A stretch of DNA of 64,000 bases from Tubiluchus corallicola (Eukaryota > Priapulida > Priapulimorpha > Priapulimorphida > Tubiluchidae), in contig JAQGDQ010000767.1 in the NCBI GenBank assembly GCA_030141605.1, positions 35,566 to 99,565 of the forward strand. Reading direction: 5' to 3'. The position numbers and the translations under genes were made by a program. Within the stretch, counting starts at the first letter, position 1. Each line of letters opens with the position of its first letter. A model generated the notes under the pieces. That model worked only from the letters and a program-made list of their open reading frames with translations. It was not told where the DNA came from and made no database searches. This document shows positions 45,195 to 57,094 of the stretch, piece by piece.

Positions 45195-45885
45195 TTAAGA
45201 ATATTTCACAAAGAAGAGAACATTTGAGAAAAAGTATAAGAATAATTCCCAAAGAAGTGAACATTTGAGAAAAAGTATAAGAATAATTCGCAAAGTGAAC
45301 ATTTCAGAAAAAGTATAAGAACAATTCCCAAAGAAGTGAACATTTCAGAAAAAGTATCAGAACAATTCCCAAAGAAGTGAACATTTGAGAAAAAGTATCA
45401 GAACAATTCCCAAAGAAGTGAACATTTGAGAAAAAGTATCAGAACAATTCCCAAAGAAGTGAACATTTGAGAAAAAGTATCAGAACAATTCCCAAAGAAG
45501 TGAACATTTGAGAAAAAGTATCAGAACAATTCCCAAAGAAGTGAACATTTGAGAAAAAGTATCAGAACAATTCCCAAAGAAGTGAACATTTGAGAAAAAG
45601 TATCAGAACAATTCCCAAAGAAGTGAACATTTGAGAAAAAGTATCAGAACAATTCCCAAAGAAGTGAACATTTGAGAAAAAGTATAAGAACAATTCCCAA
45701 AGAAGTGAACATTTGAGAAAAAGTATAAGAACAATTCCCAAAGAAGTGAACATTTGAGAAAAAGTATAAGAACAATTCCCAAAGAAGTGAACATTTGAGA
45801 AAAAGTATAAGAACAATTCCCAAAGAAGTGAACATTTGAGAAAAAGTATAAGAATATTTCGCAAAGAAATGAACACTCGAGAAAG
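45195..45885. repeat. 41-bp minisatellite, about 16 copies
   Basis: Unit gaacatttgagaaaaagtat then cagaacaattcccaaagaagt. Highly uniform. Confidence 0.95.
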
Positions 45886-46194
45886 AAATGTTAAAGAAAT
45901 TCGAAGTGCAATTCTGCAAGATCAAAGCCATTAGATGGTTGCTAATTATACGTGGCAAAGTCGGCTGAAAAAAGTGTGAAATAACACAAGTTCCAACTGT
46001 CCCTGATTTTTTACCAATGTTGCCAGAAACACAGCCACTCTTTTACTTGACAATGGGATTTCATGACTTATAAGTACAATATAGCTAAAAATGCCGTGTA
46101 CAACAGGTATCTGTGAATATACACGCTGCAATGATAAGTAAGAGAGGAAGGTTTTCATTTAAATTTGAAATAACCCCCGGGGATTCTTCAAGTA

Positions 46195-46600
46195 CATACA
46201 CATGGTGACCATTCACGTGACAACCGTACATGTGGCGACCGTTTACATGACAACTGTATGCATGGCAACCGTACACATGGTGACCGTTCACATGACAACC
46301 GTACACATGGCGACCATTTACAAGGCAACCGTACACATGGCGACCATTTACAAGGCAACCGTACACATGGTGACCATTTACATGGCAACCATACACATGG
46401 CGACCGTTCACATGACAACCGTACACATGGCAACCGTACAGATGGCGACCGTACACATGGCGACCATACACATGGCGGCCATTCACATGGCAACCGTACA
46501 CATGGTGACCATTCACATGACAACCGTACACATGGCAACTGTTCACATGGCAACCGTTTACATGGCAACCGTACACATGGCAACCGTTCAAAAACTTGCA
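46195..46600. repeat. 15-bp minisatellite, about 27 copies
   Basis: Unit catggcaaccgtaca with variants gtgacc and gcgacc. Confidence 0.95.
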
Positions 46601-49034
46601 AAAATAACTGCTGTTGTGAATGAGCCGAGTTGAGAACACAAATTGATATGTTGAAAAAATACTTCAGTAATCAAAAGTAATAAGTTTTATTTATGTACAA
46701 GATATTAGGTTGTTTGGTTCTTGGCGGACAGACAACAAAACTGCCTGAGAATAATTTACGAAACGACTTGATTAAAAGTTTATAAATACTGTGCTTAGAT
46801 ATTTTTCATTCTATTAAGTTACTATCGGCAGTGCTAGCTTACAAGTTGCTTAAGCTTGATAGTTCTAAGCGATTAAGAGCTAACAAAAAAAGTACACAAA
46901 GCAGTGAAAACGTACTACATAATAAATATAGTTTTATACAGTAAGATCAAAACTGATCAGGCATATGCTTAGACCTTCAGCCAGAATCCTTTGTGTTGAT
47001 CGAGCAACATATCAACATTTAGTCATACAAGAAGCTTGGGCATAATACGTGATGCTCAGGTTTGGTCATCTGTCGGAGTAGGATTGGTAAAGGAAGTCTC
47101 TCGACTACTCCTAAATGACCCCCCCCCACCCCCCAATGTGGCCCAGATCGAAAGGTAACTTGTCGTTCTTTTTTATTTTTGTGGTACACGACGGATCATC
47201 GTTTACATTTGACATACATTCGATTGAGGTCAAAATTTGGTCTTATTTCAATGTACCTAGTAGACTATCAAGTGAAGTGGTTGTCAATACATATTTCAGT
47301 CTGCAAGGATGATGTAACAAAGTCAGGAGGTAATTAAGAGATGACAGCAGGTTTTAATTTTACGTGTACGGCCTATGATCCATGAAGCCCATGATTTTTA
47401 AGTGTCATCGGGTGCCGGCCAGACACCCCAAATTTAGGGCAAGTTGGTACCCGAAGGGTGAAGTCTGGGCAAAGGACAATCGGAAATTAAGTGAAAATGG
47501 TGGCCTATCTTTCTTAGTTTTACTTAGTCTTTCTTATCTTCTATCTAGGCCATTTTGGTGGGTCATTCGAGGTACACCAGAGACTACATACCCCTGGCAC
47601 CGTAACAAGTGCCCATGAACATCACATATTATATTCAAGCATCTTATACGACTAAATACAGTGAAATACCAATATAGTATAGCAAATACGGCTTACTGCA
47701 TACATTATAGCAAACATGGTTTATTGGGTGCGCACTGGTAATGCGAACTCTCAAAAAAGAACGAATTTTCATCACTTATTTAACTAGTTTAATACCGTTG
47801 AATACAGCGTACTGGGTTTTTGCATACTTAAATGTATCTATGTGTACTTTGTAGTTTTTTGAGTACCTTAACTTTGCTAGCCGTTTGCGAATTAATTTGC
47901 AGTTAAAAGTTTAACCAGTCATTCCTGGCACTGCTAAACACAGTTGCCGAGCAGGTAACACGCAGAGTTATTAACGTGTGATAACCAAAAGTCATTTTGT
48001 CTGCCAACTGTATAAAAACAACGAGTCCTTCGGTGGACTGGCACCCAGTTGTTTTACATACGCACACCGATAACTAACATGTTTCGTCAAGCGACGAAAA
48101 CTACCGAAGTTACTCTGTTACAAAAACTTTTTACACGAGAAATTTCGTGCAAACAAAACCGACTGGCGTTTCTGAAATTCGAGCGTCGACTTTGCTTAAA
48201 GTCACAACTGAACGTGCGCGTGAAATTTAACATGAAATGTTCATTAATATTTAGTTTATAAAGACGTTACACTGGTATCTTGCACGGTCAATCTGAAGGA
48301 TTATGGCAGAAGGTTATAAAGTTTTTTAAAGATGGCACCTACTGATGTCTGACTGACATTACAGAAAACAATCCTAGGTCTGTCATGCTCAAGCCACATT
48401 TAAAATAGCTGAACATTTTGCCTAAAAATATCAAAATACACTTTTCATACGAAATTTACAACAGAAGTGAAATTATGTAACGCGTCCTTGCTTATAAAAT
48501 GCAAAATAAAATTTACACGTACCGTATTCGATGCTAATGCATATCTGTACATATGTACAACAAAACATTTGACATTACGACAAGCATTTGTATCACAAAA
48601 TCGGCCGACTGTAATTGGTGGACGAGCGGATGAGTAAAGAGGAGCAGAGGAACGACTCGAGAGGCACGGGGAGAAGGTGGGTGCAAACAACAGTGAAGGA
48701 GAAAGAGCAGGAGGACTAGAAAGAGGAAGCTCTTTAACGAAACCGCACGATACAAACAAATAAGTGCGCAACTTCTTTGGAATCATTGTGTAGGTTTTCA
48801 TACAAGATGGCCGACGTTACTAACAGAACCAAGATGGCCGGAAGTTGTGAAGAACTGGCTAGGAACTGAAACGAAACAGGCAATCGTAGGAGATTGTGAT
48901 AAGAATGAAACTAAAGTTTGCAAAACATGATTAGCTGTAAGGAATAAGCAGAGAATTGCTGCTGACTGTAGACTCATCGTAACACAGGCAGCAATATAAG
49001 GCAACAAGGAGGTACATTTGCTACTGTACAATAC
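46601..49034. other. 3' flank of ADAM10, no gene recognised
   Basis: Includes a C-rich run at 47120-47135 and AT-rich sequence. The part next to 49034 should hold the ADAM10 3' UTR. Short frames at 47382-47618 and 48445-48801 show no known domain. Confidence 0.5.
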
Positions 49035-49492
49035 CTACGCCATGCTCGGATTGCTTCGTGACTTGAAGGGACCCCTGCCCTTGCCGTACCCAGCAGGCGG
49101 AGGCTTTTCGTATGGCGGAGGAGGCTCGTTGCCGTACGGAGGCGACGTGTAACCTTGTTGCTGGGAACTGGCTAGATTCGGACTGGACGAGTTCGCCCCG
49201 GATGGCCGTGACACGTGATCTGTCGGACGAAGGCGCGGATTGGACTTAGCTCTCTCCCCCTGAGGTTTGGATCGATCCGGCTGAGACTTGGGCCGCTCCG
49301 ATTGAGGTTTCGATCGCTCTCCTTGAGTTTTAGGCCGTTCCGCCTGAGGCTTAGATCTCTCCGCCTGGGGCTTAGCTCGGTCCGCCTGAGGATTTGATCG
49401 CGCCTGCTGTTCGGTCTTCCGATCGCCCCCGGATCTTTCCGCGGGACTATTCCTATTGTTGTTTGCACCCACTCTACCTCCTCTTGAGCGAC
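49035..49492 (-). CDS. ADAM10: ADAM10 terminal exon, long repetitive cytoplasmic tail
   Basis: Enters in phase 1 (acceptor ggacttcag after a T-rich tract), 151 residues, stop at 49035-49037. Residues 35-83 of this exon (49242-49388) are seven copies of a 7-residue repeat of the form Q-x-[D/E]-R-x-K-x, encoded by a 21-bp minisatellite. It is followed by a Ser/Asn-rich stretch and a Pro/Tyr-rich end ([18 protein letters not shown]) with a PPxY motif, the ligand class of WW domains. The reading frame is open throughout and in phase with the preceding exon, which supports real coding use. Confidence 0.85.
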
Positions 49493-52400
49493 CTGAAGTC
49501 CAAAAAAAAATCATCAGGTTAGAAGTCGCAAGAAGAATTAAGTGCAGTTGAAAATGATAATTATACTGACGCAAAAGCAACAATCGTCTTTTTGTCAGTT
49601 GTCACAGAATCTGTGTCAACAAACAAGAGTCAGAAAAATCAACATTCTTCTTCTAAATGCGAAATAAACTTTTCAAATCTGTGAAACAGTTAAACCTTGT
49701 TATAATGCCCCCTCCCTTATAATGCCAGCCTCCTTAACACCCAATTTTTGGCAAAATGCCTCGCAACCAATTTGAAACAAATGTCTTTTTGCATAGACAT
49801 GTGTATTAATGGCCTTTTATAATGCCACCTCCTTAACACCAAATTTTTGGCAAAACAAAATGTCTTTTTGCAAGACATGTATGTATTAATGTGCCTTGTT
49901 ATAATGCCAGCCTCGCTTAACACTCAAATTTTTGGCAAAAACAAAATGTCTGCTTTTGCATAGACATGTATGTATTAATGCGCCTTGTTATAATGCCAGC
50001 CTCGCTTAACACCCAATTTTTTGGCAAAAACAAAATGTCTGCTTTTGCATAGACATGTATGTATTAATGCGCCTTGTTATAATGCCAGCCTCGCTTAACA
50101 CACAAATTTTTGGCTAAAACAAAATGTCTGCTTTTGCATAGACATGTATGTATTAATGCGCCTTGTTATGATGCCAGCCTCGCTTAACACTCAAATTTTT
50201 GGCAAAAACAAAATGTCTGCTTTTGCATAGACATGTATGTATTAATGCACCTTGTTATAATGCCAGCCTCGCTTAACACTCAAATTTTTGGCAAAACAAA
50301 ATGTCTGTTTTGCATAGACATGTATGTATTAATGCCCTTATAATGCCCCCTTAACCTAAATTTTGGCAAAACAAAATGTCTTTTTGCATAGACATGTATG
50401 ATTAATGCCCTTATAATGCCACCTCGCTTAACAAATTTGGCAAAACAAATGTCTTTTTGATAGACATGTATGTATTAATGCCCTTATATGCCCCTCCTTA
50501 ACCAAATTTTGCAAAACAAAATGTCTTTTTGCATAGACATGTATGTATTAATGCCTATAATGCAAATTGAAGAATGTATATAATGCTATATGTGCTTTTT
50601 TTGTGTTGTATTAATGTTATATGCCTCCTTAAAATTTCAAATTTGCTTTGCATAGACATGTATGTATTAATGTAACTTGTTATAATGCCAAACATGCTTA
50701 ATGCAAAGTTTTTCTGTCCCAAAATGGACGATATAAAGAGAATTTGATCACAAATCTGCAAGTGGAAATAGCGTTGATTACAATGTGAATTTCTGAACAG
50801 TAAGATGGCTGACAATAACAACAACAGTGGCAGCCATGTGTTGTACTATTAGACTATTGAGAATAATAAGCGGAACTAAAACATTTGCTGTAGTTTGTGG
50901 AAGCTGGAATACGACATATTATCATTGTAACAACGCTGCAAATCTAAACAAGTGATTAGAGTCAACGAAAACGACCTCTAGTTTCATTCCTCATGCTTAG
51001 CAAGAACAGCAACCTTTAAAAACCACATAAGTCTGATAATAGCCTTTAATCTCATTTCTGATGCTCAGCAAGAAGAGCAATCTTTGAAAACAATATCAAT
51101 CGAAGAGTAGTCGCCACTCTTATTTCTGGTCATTAGCAAGAACAGCAATCTTCGAAAATGATACCACTCTGCAAATAGCCTTCAACCTCATTCCTGATGT
51201 GCAGCAAGAACAGTAATCTTCGAAAATGATATCACTCTAATAATAGTCTTTAATCTCGTTTCTGGTGGTTAGCAAGAACAGCAATCTTCGAAAATCACAT
51301 CAGTCTGAGAAGAGAAATATTTTGAGTGACTTTATTCGTCGAGAAATCTTGACAATATTCATTAATCTCCCAATGTTTAGAGTTGATTCCACAAGGCGGC
51401 AGCACTGTGAGCAACTAAGACGTAACAATAACAAATGTACAACTAACAGAAAATCGTTATTAAAAGAAAAAAAACTCAGCTACCGTCACTGTGCAAGGAA
51501 AATAAAGCAGCATCTAACAGCAAGCCTTTTCACAGTTCCAGCGATTGATGGCGATCGTGAAAAGTCAAAGGTTAAGTGTACCAGACAACGTTCTCTGAAC
51601 CAAACAGCCATTTGTTTACATTTGACAAAGCCTCTCTCTTACAAAACAAACCATGCAAATAAATTAACTTAGGCCTCATTGGCTTGCGACGCTAGTAATG
51701 CATGAAATTACTTTGTTCACGACCGTACATAATTTATAGTAATTAATTGCTCTAATCATTAACGGCACACTACCTTGTGTAATTGCTAAAAGTTTATTTT
51801 CACTTTTGCTTCTTCTAGTAAAGGTATTTTAGAGTGAAAACCGATAAACCTTTTCGCAGTTCCAGCATTTGATGACGATTGTGAAAAGGTCAAAGGTTAA
51901 ATGTACCAGACAACTCATTTGTGTACACTTGCCAACGCCTCGCACACCAAGCTACTGTAATAGTAACAGTTTTAACAGCTAGCTAGAACCTTACCTAGTT
52001 CATTTTTTCTTCTTTCCAAGCAAGATCCTGCTAGTAAATTGCTCTACACAAACTAAGGCATAATTAATTAAAGCCTATGTAAAAAAAACTGAAGTTATTG
52101 AACTGACACAGCAGACAGCTTTGCCTTACCCACATGTCACGTGACGGTTGTTGCTATGGTACACTTAACCTTTGGCTTACAGCAACAAAATTGTGAAAAG
52201 GCTTACTGATTCTAATCATTAGAGACATAGATTTACATTACATTATTTGCATACATTAAGCTCAGTGGTACGTCTTACTCGTTTAGAATGGGAACTCTTC
52301 CACACGGACATACGGATAATAGCTTTTTAAGTCACAGCGCTAGACTGGAGGCACAGATAAATTACGACTTGAATTTACTTATAGTAGTTGCACACGGGAA

Positions 52401-55400
52401 AAATCTGTCTGATGCAAACTGTCTCAGACCAAAATATGCAAGCACACAGAAGCTTTCGAATGAAGTAAACTTTTGACAGTAATCATTGATTAGATGATTA
52501 GTGACACATGACAAAAAGGTGTTTTATTGGTCTTATCTGGATTTGTCAGATCGAATTGCAGGACCGAGCGTGCACACGGGCACTGGACAAGTTTGTCCGA
52601 CACAGAAAGTTCAAACCGTGTGTAGGAAAGTTAGTAAAATATCTTTTTTCGAGTACGTTCGCAAACAAATATCTGTGTCATGCAAGTTGATGAAGTCATA
52701 TTTTGTCTCGTGTGCGACAAGTGACAGCAGACAGATTCTGCCTCGTGTGCACCAGGTGACAGCAGACAAATTTCATAGCAGATAGATTTTGCCTCGTGTG
52801 CACCGGCATGTTAGCAGATTGATTTTGTTGAAGCGTGTGTGCCGAGTGATAGCAGACAGATTCTGCCTCGTGTGCAGCGGGTGTTAGCAGACAGAAGTCG
52901 ATATTAGTTACTGTGATTCTCATGTGCAATACAAGTATTTGACACATTCTTATTTTCCAACTACTTCACACAGTAATTCAAGGATCGTTAATTTGAGACA
53001 TTTGCATTGACTTTCTACAGACAAAATGGCTGAAATGCATTCTTCGATTAATGATCGCCGTGCTGCCAAAGTCCTTTCCACGTGCCTTCCACAAGTTTAT
53101 GCCTCCACTGACCCTTCCACGTGCCGGAGACTAGGCACGGATGAGATTTCTCTTTCCAAGCGCCGGAAATGTGTTTATTGTGCCAACTCTTGTCCCAAAC
53201 GGGATGATCCTCCCGATGCCAGGAGCTGTGCCAAGTGCCAGACATGAGCGCTCGATAATGTGCACTTTTGTGCGAAGCACGTTTGCTAGAAGGATCTGTA
53301 CGACAATTCCACGTGCCGGATACGTGACTGTGATCCAACGTGCTTTTAAAGTGACCCCAAAAGTGCTGCTTCGAATTTTCGCTTTTCCAAATCCCGTAGA
53401 TGTGGTTTTCATAGAATCGGCCCTCCCACATGCCAGAAATACGTTGCGCACCTAATCAGACAGTATTCCGGTAAAAAATACAGTATACGATATGAAATGT
53501 ATAGACTAAGCGATTCTTCATTTGTAAATTCAGCAAACTTCCCAATTTTGTTAAGTCGTAATTAAATGCTGAAATGTTGGCAGGAAAGTTTTTTATTGAC
53601 CTAGATAGCTTTTTGTGTAAATTTTAGAAAATGTTACTGCCTAAAATTTTTATGTTGTTATAAATTTTTCTTGTAGCAATACCTCTGGTGGCATCCAAAA
53701 GATTTTAAGAAGTACATATTATTACCATGTTATCGCTCATATACATTATGTTTGATATCGGTTTACGAGCTTTAAGCTCATGTTTCTACAAATATGTACT
53801 GTTTATATCATACCCATGAAAATAAATATTATCTTATCTTATCTTATCTTATCTTACAACATTTGCAAATTTTAGCGACTCTGTTTTTTATGCAGTAGTT
53901 ACGATAGAGTTTAAAACTGCACTGCTTTGAAAGCATGGCACTAAGACACCAACAATGCATAATGCATAACATTCTCAAATAGCAGTCTAACTTATCCAAA
54001 ATTGACATTTCTTTTGAAACAACTAGTACAGTACTACATTTGCAAAAAAATAATATAAACGCGGTACATATTACGCGCAACTTGTCTACCAGCTATTACT
54101 TTCTTAGAGTAAACGAGAAATGACCTTTTTTGGACGGACTGCAAAAAATTACACCATACTCTCTACCTGTATTCTTGCAACACAGGAAAAATCTTGCTTG
54201 TTCGGTGATTAGACGATTGTTGTCACGTGTTTTAATGCATACGCATGTTTATGATGATATAAAGAGCTTGTAGGATTTCTTAGACATGCGTAGGCATTTG
54301 TTTATTCAGAATGACACATGCTGTTTGACTGTGTTTTAACACTCCTAGACCGCACCATTCAAAATAGGTCTTATAAGATTCATCACTTTTCTGCTACTGT
54401 ATGAGCACAGACATAACTAAATGATTACAAATTAGGTACTGTTCTATTCAGGAGAATCTCGGCTATCCAATCATGCTATTTGTTTAAACATTTACAAGTG
54501 ATTTAATTGGATAAAATTGAGAAAAATACGCCCTTTTCGGTCACTCCAACTTAGCCTATTGACTAGCTTAGTCTGGTGTACACTGGCGTGATCGTACACA
54601 CTAATTTATTGATCGCCTACTTACAGCGCAAGCTGTGCAGCGTTCTGTTGCTATTCCAGGAAAAACCAACAATCAGCCAAGGTCAAATTAAGGTCGTTTC
54701 ATCTTTTAACAGAAATTTCTCCTTAAAAAGAGATGTTCGAAAACGGAAGTATGACTGTACTTAGTGACAAGATACTTTAACTGGGACTTTGCTAGGACAG
54801 AAATAAAAGCAAAACACAATCACTAAACAATTAAATAAACAAGTTAGAAAAGAATGTTTTTGGTACAATAAAAATGTCTACCAGCCAGCCTGCTAACAGG
54901 CAATACCATCTAGACACCAGAATATATGTATAAACAATGGCCATACTTTCATATTGAGAAAGTACGCGTCAGCTAAAATGTATGTAAAATAATTTGAGAA
55001 ATTTAATCAGGTTTTTTTGATAGACAATACCTTGGTTACCCCAACTTTTAGTGAACTTTTACACTAAACATCATAACCCCATCAGTAAAAACAAAAGTTT
55101 ATCTGCTACACCAGCCAGAAATCATTAAAACAGTCCAAATAGAAATACAATTTTCCTGAATGGTCATTTGTAATATATATATAAAAAAACCCAGCAGGTC
55201 TTAAACAGGTTTGAACTGACAAATGGCTAAATGAAAGGGTACCATTCTAACATTTAAATTCAAAAGACAAGTTACGATAACTGAGTCACATTTCCGGCTA
55301 GAACTTCAATCTCGTTTTCTTCCGTAACACACGTCTTTGCGCATTATTTTATTTGTGAATTACAAAATAGATATTTGTGCCGTTTACCTAGGTTCTACAT

Positions 55401-57062
55401 GACAAGATGTATTTTATCTGCGCCTCCAGCTTTGTTTTAAAAGTGATGTAAAAACTCGTTACCATGGTTACTGTAGCAAACACGACGTTTTACTTACCGC
55501 CGTTATTGCGTGCACCGTCGGCACTGGATTCGGCAGCACGATTGCTAGGTCTACTGCTGCTGGCAGGGGGCGCTGTGGGTCGAAGCTCGTTGTTCCTCCC
55601 GCGGTGATGCCCGTGACGAGAGGCACCATCTCCGGCCTGCAAGAACGAACGTTAAAGAGCGCTGTATCATCAGCTTCGGCAACATTAACGATCACTCAAC
55701 ATTGATTTCTTACAAGTTACACGCAGCAAAGGCTGCCCGTCAAACGTGAGATTTGAAGTCATGTTCAAACGCAACATTCCAAGTTATAATCCCATTTTTA
55801 CTTTTATTATTTTGCATTTCAAATACGATACAATGTTAACTGTATTCCACTCCATCAGATAAATTAACCACAGAAAACTTTAGACCTAATAAATTTAACG
55901 CATGATTTATGGCCGAGTTTGTGTTATATTTGATGATCGTCTTAAATTCTTGAACGTTCAGCCTCTCGTTGGGCCTTTTTAATAAAATTTTTCAAAACAC
56001 CAAAGCCCACGTGGACTCCGATTTAACGTGATTTAAATTAAAATGTCTTAATTTAATTTCGGTTCAAGGAAAACAGGAAGATTTTTCATATTCTACCCCA
56101 TTTTTAAGCACGGTAAAAAGTATACATTTTAACACTTAACATAATAATGTCAAAATGTTTCTGATAATTAAATCATAGATCAAAAACTTAAGCAGAGGTA
56201 GGCGAGCCCAAACTACTGATGACATCACAAACTAACATGATTTTCGACAGTAAAAATATTCCACGAGCGTGTTGCACTTGTTTGTAAAAGCGAAAAATGC
56301 AGTTCAGTGCTACCGTAAGATATTCAATGTGACATATAAAAGCTCGGCAGATTTTCCGTTTAAATTAAATTTTTCAAGCTTACCGGGCCGTGCTCACACA
56401 CGAGCTTTGGAATGTATGCACTACATCACAACTGAACACCTCTGAAGTGAAAGCTACAGCACCTTTTTTGTGTGCAACACTATCCGAAATGCAGGAGCTA
56501 GTGCCTGTCTAACTAATGAACGGCGAAATGCATGTAAGAATAAAGAATGCAATTACTTTTTTGCATTATTAATTCTTTCACTTACGCCATTTTTTAGAAA
56601 TTAGTAAATTCGTTTTCAATATTTTATATATTAGGTTGCTTTAAGCAATAGTTTAAGACTGGATCTGATTTTCTTTTAAGATATGAACGTGTTACATTTG
56701 ACTTTTCACCACAGACGGACAGCCTTACTCGCACAGCAGCGTCTTACCGGGTGTGGTCTCATGGAACGCCGTCGTAGCGTACTGTGCAAGGTCTCTGAAA
56801 ACTTCCTGGCGGGTGCTTTATGCGGGTTGCTACTGGGCGTGTGCACCGCACAGCACTTTATGAACAATGCCATGAAGAAGATGAGACCAATGACCATGAG
56901 AACAACAGCCCACCAAAATTCCTAGAAACACAACAGACATTGGTTTCAAAGGTTTTTCATCACCTGTAAACTGACTGCAAGGTTAAATTGTTATTTATTC
57001 ATTATTATTGTTGTTCTTGTTGTTGTTGTTGCTGTTGTTGTTGTTGTTGTTGTTGTTGTTGC

Positions 57063-57094
<32 letters not shown>

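Noticed and set aside
46195-46600. catggcaac units resembling X-box half-sites for RFX factors
   Set aside because: Only half-sites, inconsistent spacing and no nearby gene start.
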